DNA of 64,000 nt from Candidatus Limiplasma pullicola (GTDB taxonomy: Bacteria > Bacillota > Clostridia > Christensenellales > Aristaeellaceae): positions 31,930 to 95,929 of the forward strand of contig DVIV01000040.1 of assembly GCA_018710985.1 (NCBI GenBank), read 5' to 3'. Positions 25,454 to 33,976 of this stretch are shown in pieces. The translations under genes and the position numbers were made by a program. The notes beneath the pieces were generated by a model that was not told where the DNA came from, searched no databases, and worked only from the letters and a program-made list of their open reading frames with translations. Each line of letters opens with the position of its first letter. Within the stretch, counting starts at the first letter, position 1.

Positions 25454-27214
25454 ATGATCCACCGCAAGACCAAGATCGTATGCACGCTCGGCCCCTCCAC
25501 CGAGGACGACGCCGTCCTCCGCGAACTGATCCTGTCGGGCATGAACGTGGCCCGGCTCAACTTTTCCCATGGCACGCATGAAACGCATCTGAACAATATC
25601 CGCCGCATCGAGGCGTTCCGGAGGGAACTGAACCTGCCCATCGCCATCATGCTGGATACCAAGGGGCCGGAGATCCGCCTGGAAACCTTTGAAAACGGCA
25701 AGGTCCAGCTCAAGAAGGGGCAGACCTTCACGCTGGTGACCCAGAGCGTGGTGGGAAACGCCGAGCGCGCCTCCATCACCTACCCCGACCTGCCGCGCGA
25801 CATCCAGGAAGGAACCACCATTCTCATCGATGACGGACTGGTGGGCATGACCGTGCGCAGCCTCACCGCCAGTGAAATCGTCTGCATCGTCAACAACGAT
25901 GGCGTCATCTCCGACCGCAAGAGCGTCAACGTTCCCGACGTGGACCTCAGCATGCCCTACCTTAGCCAAAAGGACCGCGAGGACATCGCCTTCGGCGTCA
26001 AAAACGGCGTGGATTTCGTGGCTGCCTCCTTCACCCGCAGCGCGGAGGACATTCTCGACGTTCGTAAGCTCTTCAGCGCCCTGGGCCGCACCAACGTGTC
26101 CATCATCGCCAAGATCGAAAACATGCAGGGCGTGCAGAACATCGACGAAATTCTGCGCGTGAGCGACGGCATCATGGTGGCCCGCGGCGATCTGGGCGTG
26201 GAAATTCCGCTGGAAAAGGTGCCCGTCATCCAGAAGATGCTCATTCACAAGGCATACTCCTCCGGCAAGCAGGTCATCACCGCCACGCAGATGCTCGACA
26301 GCATGATGAAGAACCCGCGCCCCACCCGTGCCGAGGCGGCCGACGTGGCCAACGCCATCTACGACGGCACCAGCGCCATCATGCTTTCGGGCGAGACGGC
26401 GGCGGGACAGTATCCGGTGGAAGCTGTGCAGACCATGGCGCGCATCGCCATGTCCGCCGAGGCGGATATCAACTACCGCAAGCGCTTCAAGGAGCGCGAC
26501 ACCGATCTCACGCCCGATGTGACCAACGCCATTTCGCACGCCACCTGCACCTCGGCGCACGACCTGGGCGCGGCGGCCATCCTGACCGTCACCAAGGGCG
26601 GGCGCACCGCGCGCATGATCTCCAAATACCGCCCCAGCTGCCCCATCATCTGCTGCACCACGGACGAGACCGTGTGCCGTCAGCTCAATCTGAGCTGGGG
26701 TGTGATTCCTCTGGTGATCGAGGAGGTCACCAACACCGACGATCTGTTCGAACGCGCCGTGCAGGCGGGCGAGGAAGCCGGGCTTTTGCACGACGGCGAG
26801 CTGGTGGTGATGACCGCCGGCGTGCCGCTGGGCATCAGCGGCACTACCAACCTGATGAAGGTGCATGTGGTGGGCCACATTCTGGTCACGGGCCACGGCG
26901 TTACGGAGCAGAGCTGCTGCGGCAGCCTGTGCGTGTGCCGTAACAGCGAGGAAGCCCTGCGCACCTTCCAGGACGGCGACATTCTGGTCATCTCCCAGAC
27001 GAGCAACGCGCTCCTGCCCCTGGTGCGCAAGGCCAGCGGCCTGATTCTGGAGGATTCCAATCCCAACGGACACGGCGCCATCGCAGGCATGAGCCTGAAC
27101 ATCCCCGTGATTATCGGCGCGGAAAACGCCACCCGCATCCTTAAGAGCGGCGCTGTCGTCACGCTGGACGCCGAGCGCGGCATGGTCAGCTGCAACTCCA
27201 CCCGGTCCATGTAA
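25454..27214 (+). CDS. pyk: Pyruvate kinase with C-terminal PEP-utiliser domain
   Basis: A 586-residue enzyme catalysing PEP + ADP to pyruvate + ATP. The start HRKTKIVCTLGPSTEDD, the Mg/substrate motif MVARGDLGVEIP and ATQMLDSMMKNPRPTRAE are all intact. After the usual 470 residues comes the roughly 100-residue swivelling domain found in many Bacillota enzymes, here with a His in NPNGHGAIAGMSLNIPV in place of the usual TSHAA form. The second ATG, 9 nt after AGG, was preferred over the ATG at 25445. It clusters with ogt and DUF523. Confidence 0.97.
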   Translation: MIHRKTKIVCTLGPSTEDDAVLRELILSGMNVARLNFSHGTHETHLNNIRRIEAFRRELNLPIAIMLDTKGPEIRLETFENGKVQLKKGQTFTLVTQSVVGNAERASITYPDLPRDIQEGTTILIDDGLVGMTVRSLTASEIVCIVNNDGVISDRKSVNVPDVDLSMPYLSQKDREDIAFGVKNGVDFVAASFTRSAEDILDVRKLFSALGRTNVSIIAKIENMQGVQNIDEILRVSDGIMVARGDLGVEIPLEKVPVIQKMLIHKAYSSGKQVITATQMLDSMMKNPRPTRAEAADVANAIYDGTSAIMLSGETAAGQYPVEAVQTMARIAMSAEADINYRKRFKERDTDLTPDVTNAISHATCTSAHDLGAAAILTVTKGGRTARMISKYRPSCPIICCTTDETVCRQLNLSWGVIPLVIEEVTNTDDLFERAVQAGEEAGLLHDGELVVMTAGVPLGISGTTNLMKVHVVGHILVTGHGVTEQSCCGSLCVCRNSEEALRTFQDGDILVISQTSNALLPLVRKASGLILEDSNPNGHGAIAGMSLNIPVIIGAENATRILKSGAVVTLDAERGMVSCNSTRSM

Positions 27215-27236
27215 GCCCACGCAGGAGGAGAGAGCC

Positions 27237-27677
27237 ATGAACGTACTGGTCAGCGCATGCCTGATGGGATTCCGGTGCCGCTATGACGGCGGTACGCAGC
27301 GCCTGGCCTGTCTGGATGCGCTCAGGGAGCGGCATGTGCTGATTCCCGTGTGCCCCGAAGTGATGGGCGGCTTGCCCACCCCGCGAGAACCCTCCGAAAT
27401 CCGGGACGGACGGGTGATGTCGCGCGACGGGCGGGATGTGACGCTGGTCTTTCTTCGCGGGGCGCAGGAAGCGGCCCGACTGGCGCAGGCCTGCGGATGC
27501 GAGTGCGCGCTGCTCAAGGAGCGCAGCCCCTCCTGCGGCCTGGGAAAGGTATACGACGGAACCTTCACCGGCACGCTCACGGAGGGCGACGGAGTATGCG
27601 CCCGGCTGCTGACGGACCGCGGCGTACGGGTGATCGGCGAATCGGGCGTGGAAGAACTGCTGAAAACGGAAAGCTGA
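27237..27677 (+). CDS. DUF523-family protein (TudS-like desulfidase)
   Basis: A 146-residue protein with the family cysteines: SACLMGFRCRYDGG (Cys8, Cys14), PVCPEVMGGLPTPREP and LLKERSPSCGLG. A member of this family, TudS, is an iron-sulfur thiouracil desulfidase; whether this one shares that substrate is inference. The start has AGGAGGAGAG, 22 bp after pyk. Confidence 0.9.
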   Translation: MNVLVSACLMGFRCRYDGGTQRLACLDALRERHVLIPVCPEVMGGLPTPREPSEIRDGRVMSRDGRDVTLVFLRGAQEAARLAQACGCECALLKERSPSCGLGKVYDGTFTGTLTEGDGVCARLLTDRGVRVIGESGVEELLKTES

Positions 27678-27688
27678 AAAAACAAAAA

Positions 27689-27728
27689 GGACTGCCGTGC
27701 TCCGAAAGCGCGGCAGCCCCCTTTTTTT
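27689..27728. terminator. Bidirectional terminator between DUF523 and the SH3 gene
   Basis: A 10-bp stem, CTGCCGTGCT and AGCGCGGCAG with one G-T pair, is flanked by TTTTTTT on the plus strand and by TTTTTGTTTTTT on the minus strand, so it serves both convergent genes. Confidence 0.92.
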
Positions 27729-27731
27729 GGT

Positions 27732-28682
27732 TTACTTGACGGCCTGGAAGAAGTAGCGGCTCACGTAGCCGGTCACGCCGTCAATCTCGGCCTTGCACCA
27801 CACGTCGCCGACCTCAAGGACGGTGAATTCCGTGCCCACGGGATGCGCCTTGATGATCGGAGAGCTCAGGCCGGGAGCAGTACGGAAGTTGACGATGTAG
27901 TTGCCGTTGGGGTTCACCAGCTTGGCGGTGAAGGGCGTCTGGGGCAGCGTGGAGCTGCCGCCGCCGGAGGTGGAACCGGTCACCTTGATGAATTTCTTCA
28001 TCATGTAGCCGTTTTTGCCACCCACCGTCACCTTGTAGAAGCTGCCGCTTTCACCCAGCAGCTGCACGCTGGTGCCATTGCGGTAGTAGCCCAGGACGCG
28101 GGCATCCGTGCTGGCGGTTTCGCGCAGCAGGAGCACCTGGTTGGCGCCGGGGTTATTGACCACGCCGGTCTTGGGATAGCCGGTGGTGGTACCGCTACCG
28201 CCGCTGCTCTGGGAGGCGCTGAGGTACTGGCTGGCCATATAGCCGGTCATGCCCTGCACGCTCACCTTGTACCAGCCGTTGCCGCGCAGCAGGACGGTGA
28301 CCTCCGTACCGGGCTTGAAGCTGGTGATGATGTTGCCTTCCAGGCTGGGCAGGTCGCGCAGGTTCAGGCCGCGGCCGGTGTTGGTGCGCACGTAGAGCGT
28401 GCTGCCGCTGGACGTGTCGGAAAGGTACTTGCTCATCACATAGCCCTCCAGACCGTTCACGCGCACCTTGCTCCATTCGCCCATGTCCTCAAGGACCGTC
28501 ATCCACGTGCCGGTGGGGTACTGCCTGAGCACCTGCGCCGACAGGGAGGGCTCCGCGCGCATGTTCAGCGCGCCGCCCTGGACGACCTTGCTGACCTCGG
28601 CCAGCGAGACCAGCGGCAGCATCAGCGCCAGAATCAGCGCCAGCGCCGGGAGGCATCTTTTGTAGAGAGGGGTCTTTTGCAT
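27732..28682 (-). CDS. Secreted protein with four bacterial SH3 domains
   Basis: A 316-residue protein. A signal peptide (LALILALMLPLVSLA) is followed by four SH3b units, recognisable by LNMRAEPSLSAQVL, LNLRDLPSLEG, LLLRETASTDARV and VNFRTAPGLSSPI, each ending with a GYV or GYM turn. Linkers are rich in Ser, Gly and Thr. Such proteins bind peptidoglycan; no catalytic domain is present. The ATG with AAAGGAGG was chosen over a start 57 bp upstream. A short hairpin (CAAGGGG-CAA-CCCCTTG on the minus strand) lies in the 5' leader. Confidence 0.9.
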   Translation of the reverse strand: MQKTPLYKRCLPALALILALMLPLVSLAEVSKVVQGGALNMRAEPSLSAQVLRQYPTGTWMTVLEDMGEWSKVRVNGLEGYVMSKYLSDTSSGSTLYVRTNTGRGLNLRDLPSLEGNIITSFKPGTEVTVLLRGNGWYKVSVQGMTGYMASQYLSASQSSGGSGTTTGYPKTGVVNNPGANQVLLLRETASTDARVLGYYRNGTSVQLLGESGSFYKVTVGGKNGYMMKKFIKVTGSTSGGGSSTLPQTPFTAKLVNPNGNYIVNFRTAPGLSSPIIKAHPVGTEFTVLEVGDVWCKAEIDGVTGYVSRYFFQAVK

Positions 28683-29029
28683 AATTGGGATACCTCCTTT
28701 TTGTTTTGGCCAAGGGGTTGCCCCTTGCCGTTCTCTCATCTGACGAACCAGCGCGCGCCTTTCCTTCCGGAAATGGCCCCTTCATCCATCCAATATCAGG
28801 AAAACCAAGCCGGAAACGCCATATCTGTGGATGAAACTGGAAAACGGGTAGGTCCTGTTCTGCGCAGGCAGTGCGCTCTATGCTCCCTGGAGCGGCTGAA
28901 TTTTCCAGATCAGTGGTTGAAAAAATGGCATGCCTTCGCTGTAGCTTCCGGTTTTGGCAGGCATTGTTTGCAGCGCGCATGCTTCGATCGGGCAACATAG
29001 CGGTACGCCTGTGGAAAGGAGACGAAGGC
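28683..29029. other. 347-bp intergenic region between divergent SH3 and PRC-barrel genes
   Basis: No gene was supported here. It holds a 7-bp-stem hairpin at 28711-28727 in the leader of the SH3 gene. I saw no convincing promoter pair for either gene and no known RNA fold. Confidence 0.5.
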
Positions 29030-29515
29030 ATGCTGACGAGCCTCAACCGCATGGTAGGGCTGCCCGTGGTTTGGCAGGACCGACAGCTGGGATACGTGGA
29101 GCGCGCGGTGCCCGACGCGCGTGCACGCCGGCTCAGCGGCGTGGTGGTGCGCAAGGGCATTGGACCGGCCAAATGGGTTTCCAGCGACGGGATCGCAGTG
29201 GTGGGCAGTCGGTGCGTGCTCATCCGGCAAAAGCCGCGAGCCGTTCCGGACGGCCGGCCGGGCAGTCTGGGGCGCGCTTTCCTGACGACGGGAGAGTGCG
29301 TGGGCGAGGTGACAGACGTGATTCTCCATGGCGACTCGCTTCGTCTGGAGGCCCTGGAGCTGAGTCCCGGCCCGGTCTACCGGCTGCTGGGCAGGCGCGC
29401 CTACGCGGCGCAGTACCGTGTGAACGAGGGCGCACGGGAGGGCGAGGTCGTCGTGCCGAGGCTTCTGACATGGGCGCAGCTGAAGCGGACATTGGGAGAG
29501 GAGGACGGCGGATGA
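29030..29515 (+). CDS. PRC-barrel domain protein
   Basis: A 161-residue protein. Two PRC-barrel-like halves are visible: MVGLPVVWQDRQLGYVERAV with ARRLSGVVV, then GRAFLTTGECVGEVTDVIL with LRLEALELS. PRC barrels are small beta folds used in RNA maturation and other contexts. Bacillota often keep one near the AI-2E permease and ireB. The ATG with GGAAAGGAG was chosen from a longer open frame. Its stop overlaps the next start. Confidence 0.82.
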   Translation: MLTSLNRMVGLPVVWQDRQLGYVERAVPDARARRLSGVVVRKGIGPAKWVSSDGIAVVGSRCVLIRQKPRAVPDGRPGSLGRAFLTTGECVGEVTDVILHGDSLRLEALELSPGPVYRLLGRRAYAAQYRVNEGAREGEVVVPRLLTWAQLKRTLGEEDGG

Positions 29516-29655
29516 GCATGCTCAAAACGGCGGCGGCAGGCGCGATCGGCTTTGCGGTAGGCGCGGGCGCGATGCTGATGCCCGGCAATCAGAAACTTAA
29601 GAAACAGGCGCAGAAGCAGATGGACAAGCTGGTCAGAATGGCCAAGATGTGGTAA
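29512..29655 (+). CDS. Small membrane-associated protein (47 aa)
   Basis: A glycine/alanine-rich hydrophobic helix (AAAGAIGFAVGAGAMLM) is followed by a basic tail rich in Lys and Gln. The shape recalls short YtxH-like proteins. The ATG overlaps the PRC-barrel stop, behind GGGAGAGGAGG, so translation is well supported. Function unknown. Confidence 0.65.
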   Translation: MSMLKTAAAGAIGFAVGAGAMLMPGNQKLKKQAQKQMDKLVRMAKMW

Positions 29656-29721
29656 GCCTTTCCGGGCGGCGCCTGACAATCGGGCGCCGCCCGTACAGGC
29701 TTCGCGGAAAGGAGCGGCGCT

Positions 29722-30768
29722 ATGCAGCGAAACGAGGCGAGCCTTCTTCGCGTGCGCTTCCTGTGGATCGGCGCAGCGCTGGCGGCGGCCTTTTGGGCGC
29801 GCGAACTGATCTGGCAGGCCGCCACGCAGCTGTTTTTCGGCATGCTGGTGGCGCTGGCGGCGCTGCCGGTGATGAAGCGGCTGGAAAAGCGCTTTTCGCC
29901 CGCCACGGCCGCCACGCTGTCCATGACCAGCCTGAGCGCGCTCGCGCTGACGTCCGTACTGCTGCTCGCCCCGGCGCTCATACGCCAGGGCAGGCAGCTG
30001 GTGGCGCTTTTGCCCGTGCTCTATAACGCGGCGGAGGAATGGTTGGCACGCGCGCAAGGCTGGCTGGCGGAAAACGGCATCTCGCTGGGCGGGGAGCTGC
30101 GTGGGTCGCTGCTGAGCAGGGGCGAAGAGGCGCTCGGCGCCGCCGCGCCCGCGGCCATGGCCTGGGTGGGCGGCATGGCGGGCAGCCTTGGCAAATGGAT
30201 GCTCGCGCCCGTGTTCGGGTTTTACTTTTTGCGCGACCGCAGGCAGATCGGACAGTGGCTTCTGTCGCTGATCCCGATGGAAAAAAGAACGATGACCGTT
30301 CAGATTCTGCGCGAGATGCGCCGGGAAACGGCGGGCTACCTGCGCGGACAACTGATGGTGTCGGCTGTGGTAGGCGGGCTGACCGCCCTGGGCCTCATGT
30401 TTTGCGGGGTCCCTGCATGGCTGCTGCTGGGCGTGATCATGGGCGTGCTGGAGCTGATTCCCTATGTGGGCCCCTTCCTGGGCGGTGTGCTGGTGGCGCT
30501 GTTTTCCCTGCCCGGCGGGCTGGGACGCACGCTGTGGGCGCTGGGCGTGGTCGTCGTGGTGCAGCAATTGGAGGGTGGCATGCTCTCTCCCCAGCTAATG
30601 AGCGACGCCACCCGCCTGCATCCCGTTGCGGTGGTGCTGTGCGTGATGCTGGGCGGCGCGGCGGGCGGCGTCGGGGGGATTCTTCTGTCGGTGCCGCTGC
30701 TGCTTTGCGCGCGCGCGGCGCTTCGGGTGGTCAGCCTGCGGCGGTCGCGGGACGCCGGACAGGCATAG
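29722..30768 (+). CDS. AI-2E-family transporter (YrrI-like permease)
   Basis: A 348-residue protein with about eight membrane helices. Family signatures are a central amphipathic region, YFLRDRRQIGQWLLSLIP, then ETAGYLRGQLMVSAVVGG, ELIPYVGPFLGG and LSPQLMSDATRLHPVAVVL. Family members move autoinducer-2 or Na+/H+; the substrate here is not known. The start has GAAAGGAG. In B. subtilis the equivalent yrrI is followed by alaS; here only 97 bp separate it from ireB. Confidence 0.9.
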   Translation: MQRNEASLLRVRFLWIGAALAAAFWARELIWQAATQLFFGMLVALAALPVMKRLEKRFSPATAATLSMTSLSALALTSVLLLAPALIRQGRQLVALLPVLYNAAEEWLARAQGWLAENGISLGGELRGSLLSRGEEALGAAAPAAMAWVGGMAGSLGKWMLAPVFGFYFLRDRRQIGQWLLSLIPMEKRTMTVQILREMRRETAGYLRGQLMVSAVVGGLTALGLMFCGVPAWLLLGVIMGVLELIPYVGPFLGGVLVALFSLPGGLGRTLWALGVVVVVQQLEGGMLSPQLMSDATRLHPVAVVLCVMLGGAAGGVGGILLSVPLLLCARAALRVVSLRRSRDAGQA

Positions 30769-30798
30769 CTTAGAAACGGATTAAAAACCAAGAAATGC

Positions 30799-30827
30799 TT
30801 TGCAAAGGCAGGAAATTGGTGTATAAT
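30799..30827 (+). promoter_or_regulatory. Promoter of ireB-ruvX-DUF1292-GNAT
   Basis: TTTGCA and a perfect TATAAT are 17 bp apart (TTGCAA with 16 bp also fits). The ribosome site AAGGAGGAGG lies 8 bp before the ireB start. Confidence 0.75.
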
Positions 30828-30865
30828 CATTTCTGTATCACCTCTGAAGGAGGAGGAACCGGCTT

Positions 30866-31126
30866 ATGAACGAAATGAATGGAACGACGAAGTTTTCGCC
30901 CGTCGTGGAGGGGGGCAACGACGCCAGCACCATCCTTTCGCATGTATACCGTGCTCTGCAGGCCAAAGGCTACGACCCGGTGACCCAGCTGGTGGGCTAT
31001 CTGATTTCAGGCGATCCCACCTATATCACCAGCTACGGTCAGGCGCGCAGCATGATCTGCCGTCTGGAACGCGACGAGATCATGGAAGAGCTGGTCAGGG
31101 TCTATCTGCAGGGGCTGGACGGCTGA
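30866..31126 (+). CDS. ireB: IreB-family regulatory phosphoprotein (UPF0297)
   Basis: An 86-residue protein with the highly conserved core [27 protein letters not shown], the hallmark of IreB/YrzL. In Enterococcus IreB is phosphorylated on Thr by the kinase IreK and affects cephalosporin tolerance. The Thr-rich N-terminus (NGTTKFSP) fits such a site. It is one bp from ruvX. Confidence 0.96.
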   Translation: MNEMNGTTKFSPVVEGGNDASTILSHVYRALQAKGYDPVTQLVGYLISGDPTYITSYGQARSMICRLERDEIMEELVRVYLQGLDG

Positions 31127-31127
31127 T

Positions 31128-31556
31128 ATGGCGGGACGGATTCTGGCGCTGGATGTGGGCGACGTGCGCATCGGCGTGGCCGTGAGCGACCCCACGGGTA
31201 CCATTGCCCAGCCGCTGGAGGTCTACCGCCGCGTGGGCTACGGCCCCGACAGCCGGTATGTGGCGGCGCTTTGTCAGCGCCTGGAATGCGAAAGCGTGCT
31301 GCTGGGCCTGCCGCTGAACATGGACGGCAGCGCGGGTCCGCAGGCACAAAAGGTGATGGACTTTGGCGCGGTGCTGGAAAAAGCGGGGCTGAAGGTTCAC
31401 TATCAGGATGAGCGGCTGACCACTGTCACGGCCGAGGCGGTGCTCATCGACTCCGGCGTGCGCCGGGAGGACCGCAGGCGGCACGTGGATAAGCTGGCCG
31501 CCACGGTCATACTGGAACAATGGCTGGCCTCACAGGGCCGGCGGAAAGAGGAATGA
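31128..31556 (+). CDS. ruvX: Putative pre-16S rRNA nuclease/Holliday junction resolvase YqgF
   Basis: A 142-residue RNase H-fold protein. The acidic residues are in LALDVGDVRIGVAVSD, the motif LPLNMDGSAGPQA is intact, then YQDERLTTVTAEA and the last acid in HVDKLAA. The family matures 16S rRNA ends and may act on recombination intermediates. The stop overlaps the following gene's region. Confidence 0.95.
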   Translation: MAGRILALDVGDVRIGVAVSDPTGTIAQPLEVYRRVGYGPDSRYVAALCQRLECESVLLGLPLNMDGSAGPQAQKVMDFGAVLEKAGLKVHYQDERLTTVTAEAVLIDSGVRREDRRRHVDKLAATVILEQWLASQGRRKEE

Positions 31557-31558
31557 AC

Positions 31559-31885
31559 ATGCAGGAGAACGACAACCTGGTACAGCTCCAGGACGAAAAC
31601 GGCAGGGACGTCAACTTTGAGCATCTCATGACCATCGAGCACGAGGGCAATTATTACGTGGTTCTTGAGGCGACGGAGGACACCGACGACTGCAAGGAGG
31701 GCGAGGCCATCATCCTCAAAATCGTCCGTGACGAGGAAAGCGACGAGGACGTGTACGCCACCATCGAGGACGAGGCGGAGTTCAACGCCGTGTTTGACAA
31801 GTGCATGGCCGCCATGGAGGAAGAGGACGAGGCCGCCGCGCTGGAGATGGAAGCCGTTGATCTCGACGACGGGGACGAGGAGTAA
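31559..31885 (+). CDS. DUF1292 acidic protein (YrzB-like)
   Basis: A 108-residue, very acidic protein with a beta-rich DUF1292 core (VQLQDENGRDVNFEHLMTIE, then YYVVLEATED) and a C-terminus of Asp and Glu. The family regularly follows ruvX in Bacillota, and its function is unknown. The ATG 7 bp after AAAGAGG was preferred over one 6 bp upstream. Confidence 0.92.
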   Translation: MQENDNLVQLQDENGRDVNFEHLMTIEHEGNYYVVLEATEDTDDCKEGEAIILKIVRDEESDEDVYATIEDEAEFNAVFDKCMAAMEEEDEAAALEMEAVDLDDGDEE

Positions 31886-31888
31886 TCC

Positions 31889-32434
31889 ATGCCGAGGCTG
31901 TTGGGCGAGCGCGTGATGCTGCGCGAATACAGGGCAGACGACATCGGAGACATCCGCAAGTGGGTCAACGACGCCGAAACCACCCGCTATCTGTCCACGC
32001 GCTTCTGGCCCCCGCAGACCATGGTGGACAGCGAGGAGTTTCTCTCCCGGATGCTGCAAAGCAGCCACAATGCCTATAACTTCGTCATCGCAGACCGCGC
32101 AGACGAGCGCTATCTCGGACAGCTGGACATGTTTCGCGTGGACTGGCGGCTGCGGTGCGGCGAACTGGGCATGGTTATCGGCAGCGCAGAAAACCGGGGC
32201 CAGGGCCTGGGCCGTGAGGCGCTTGGGCTGATGCAGCGCTTTGCCTTCCGCACGCTGGGCCTGGAGCGGCTGGAAATGGAGGTCCACATGGAAAACGACG
32301 CTGCGCGCCGGTGCTATGAAAAAGCCGGTTTCGTGCTGGAAGGCGTCAAGCGCCACGCCTTTTTTACCGACGGGCGCTTCTGCGATGTGGGCATCCTAAG
32401 CATCCTAAGCGACGAATACGAGGCCCGCGCATGA
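31889..32434 (+). CDS. GNAT-family N-acetyltransferase (RimJ/RimL type)
   Basis: A 181-residue protein with the GNAT fold: an N-terminal RLLGERVMLREYRADD, the acetyl-CoA loop GSAENRGQGLGREA, and the late motif ENDAARRCYEKAGFVLEGV. The substrate could be a protein N-terminus, an antibiotic or a small amine. It is the last gene of the ireB group and is followed by a terminator. Confidence 0.9.
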   Translation: MPRLLGERVMLREYRADDIGDIRKWVNDAETTRYLSTRFWPPQTMVDSEEFLSRMLQSSHNAYNFVIADRADERYLGQLDMFRVDWRLRCGELGMVIGSAENRGQGLGREALGLMQRFAFRTLGLERLEMEVHMENDAARRCYEKAGFVLEGVKRHAFFTDGRFCDVGILSILSDEYEARA

Positions 32435-32463
32435 CACCACGCGCTGCCGGTTCGCATATCGTG

Positions 32464-32500
32464 AACCATCCCGGACCGAAGGGCCCTGGGATGGTTTTTT
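32464..32500 (+). terminator. Terminator of the ireB-ruvX-DUF1292-GNAT group
   Basis: A 9-bp stem (AACCATCCC and GGGATGGTT) with a GC-rich inner loop, followed by TTTT. Confidence 0.9.
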
Positions 32501-32528
32501 GTCATGCAGCCGGAAACGGGTCCGGGGA

Positions 32529-32558
32529 TTGACTTTGATACCCGCTTTCGGATAGAAT
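32529..32558 (+). promoter_or_regulatory. Promoter of the aspartokinase gene
   Basis: TTGACT and TAGAAT are 18 bp apart. The leader is about 45 nt, too short for a lysine riboswitch. Confidence 0.72.
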
Positions 32559-32610
32559 ATATCTTTGTGAGGACTTTGAGCCTCCTAACGGCCGGGAGGG
32601 AACATCGACC

Positions 32611-33942
32611 ATGGGAAAGATCGTGGCCAAATTCGGCGGCAGCTCGCTTTCGGATGCGGGCCAGTTTGGAAAGGTCAGGCAGATCATTGAAATGGACGCG
32701 CGGCGCTGCTACGTGGTGCCCAGCGCCCCCGGAAAGCGCTTTGACGGCGATGAGAAGGTGACGGACCTGCTCTATCGCACCTACCGCCTCCATCGGGAGG
32801 GAAAGGATTTCATGCCTGCGTTTTCGCAGGTGCGGGACCGCTTTGTCTCCATCGCGTCCCAACTGGGGCTGAAGGTGGATATCGCGTCCCATCTGGACGA
32901 AATCGAACGGGACATCCTTGCCGGAGCCAGCGAGGACTATTGCGCAAGCCGCGGAGAATACCTCAACGGCCTGCTGCTGGCGGATTATCTGGGTTATCAT
33001 TTTCTGGACCCCAAGGACTTCATCTTCTTCTCCCAGGACGGGACCTTTGACAGCGAGCGCACCAACGCGACGCTGGCCGCCGTGCTTTCGCACACGGACC
33101 GGGCTGTGATTCCGGGCTTTTACGGAAGCGGCGCGGACGGGCGCATCCGCACCTTCTCCCGCGGGGGCAGCGACGTGTCCGGCGCCATTGTGGCGCGTGC
33201 GGCCTATGCCGATATGTACGAAAACTGGACCGACGTGAGCGGCTTTCTGATGGCCGACCCGCACGTGGTGCCCAATGCGCGCGCCATCCGCAGCATCACC
33301 TACCGCGAGCTGCGCGAACTGTCCTACATGGGCGCGACCGTGCTGCACGAGGACAGCGTGTTTCCCGTGCACCGCGCGGGCATTCCCACCAACATCCGCA
33401 ACACCAACGCGCCCTCCGAGCGCGGCACGCTGATCACGCACGGCTCGGTGGAGGAGAAAAACCCCTATGTCATCACGGGCATCGCGGGCAAGCTGGGCTT
33501 CAGCGTCATTTCCGTGGAAAAGGCCATGATGAACAGCGAGCACGGCTTCGGCCGCCGCGTTTTGCAGGCCGTGGAGGAAAACGGCCTTTCCTTTGAACAC
33601 CTGCCCACGGGCATCGACACCATGTGTGTGGTGCTTTCCACGGCGGAGCTCGCACCCGTGCGCGACCGCGTGGTCAAGCGCATCATGGAGCTGACCGAGC
33701 CCGATACCGTGACCATCCACGATAACATGGGCATCATCGCCACGGTGGGCCGCGGCATGATCCACAACCCCGGCACCGCCGCGAGGCTGTTTTCGGCGCT
33801 CAGCCGCGAGCACGTTAACGTACGCATGATCGACCAGGGCAGCAGCGAGCTGAGCATTCTGGTGGGCGTGGACAGCGGCGACTTCCAGCCCGCCATCCGC
33901 GCCATCTATCACGAGTTTGTGGGCGGCGCGGAGCAGCAGTAG
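32611..33942 (+). CDS. Aspartate kinase
   Basis: A 443-residue monofunctional enzyme for the first step of Asp-family amino acid synthesis (aspartate to aspartyl phosphate). The N-terminal kinase domain has VAKFGGSSLSD and TFSRGGSDVSGAIVARA. The C-terminal third holds two ACT domains for amino acid feedback (KLGFSVISVEKAMM and DNMGIIATVGRGM). It is alone on its own promoter. With one aspartokinase in view, lysine or threonine control cannot be assigned. Confidence 0.94.
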   Translation: MGKIVAKFGGSSLSDAGQFGKVRQIIEMDARRCYVVPSAPGKRFDGDEKVTDLLYRTYRLHREGKDFMPAFSQVRDRFVSIASQLGLKVDIASHLDEIERDILAGASEDYCASRGEYLNGLLLADYLGYHFLDPKDFIFFSQDGTFDSERTNATLAAVLSHTDRAVIPGFYGSGADGRIRTFSRGGSDVSGAIVARAAYADMYENWTDVSGFLMADPHVVPNARAIRSITYRELRELSYMGATVLHEDSVFPVHRAGIPTNIRNTNAPSERGTLITHGSVEEKNPYVITGIAGKLGFSVISVEKAMMNSEHGFGRRVLQAVEENGLSFEHLPTGIDTMCVVLSTAELAPVRDRVVKRIMELTEPDTVTIHDNMGIIATVGRGMIHNPGTAARLFSALSREHVNVRMIDQGSSELSILVGVDSGDFQPAIRAIYHEFVGGAEQQ

Positions 33943-33976
33943 GCGCGCCTGTGCAAAAGATGAAGGGGATGGCCGC

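Noticed and set aside
32559-32610. Lysine riboswitch or T-box ahead of aspartokinase
   Set aside because: The leader is only about 45 nt and shows no fold of either class.
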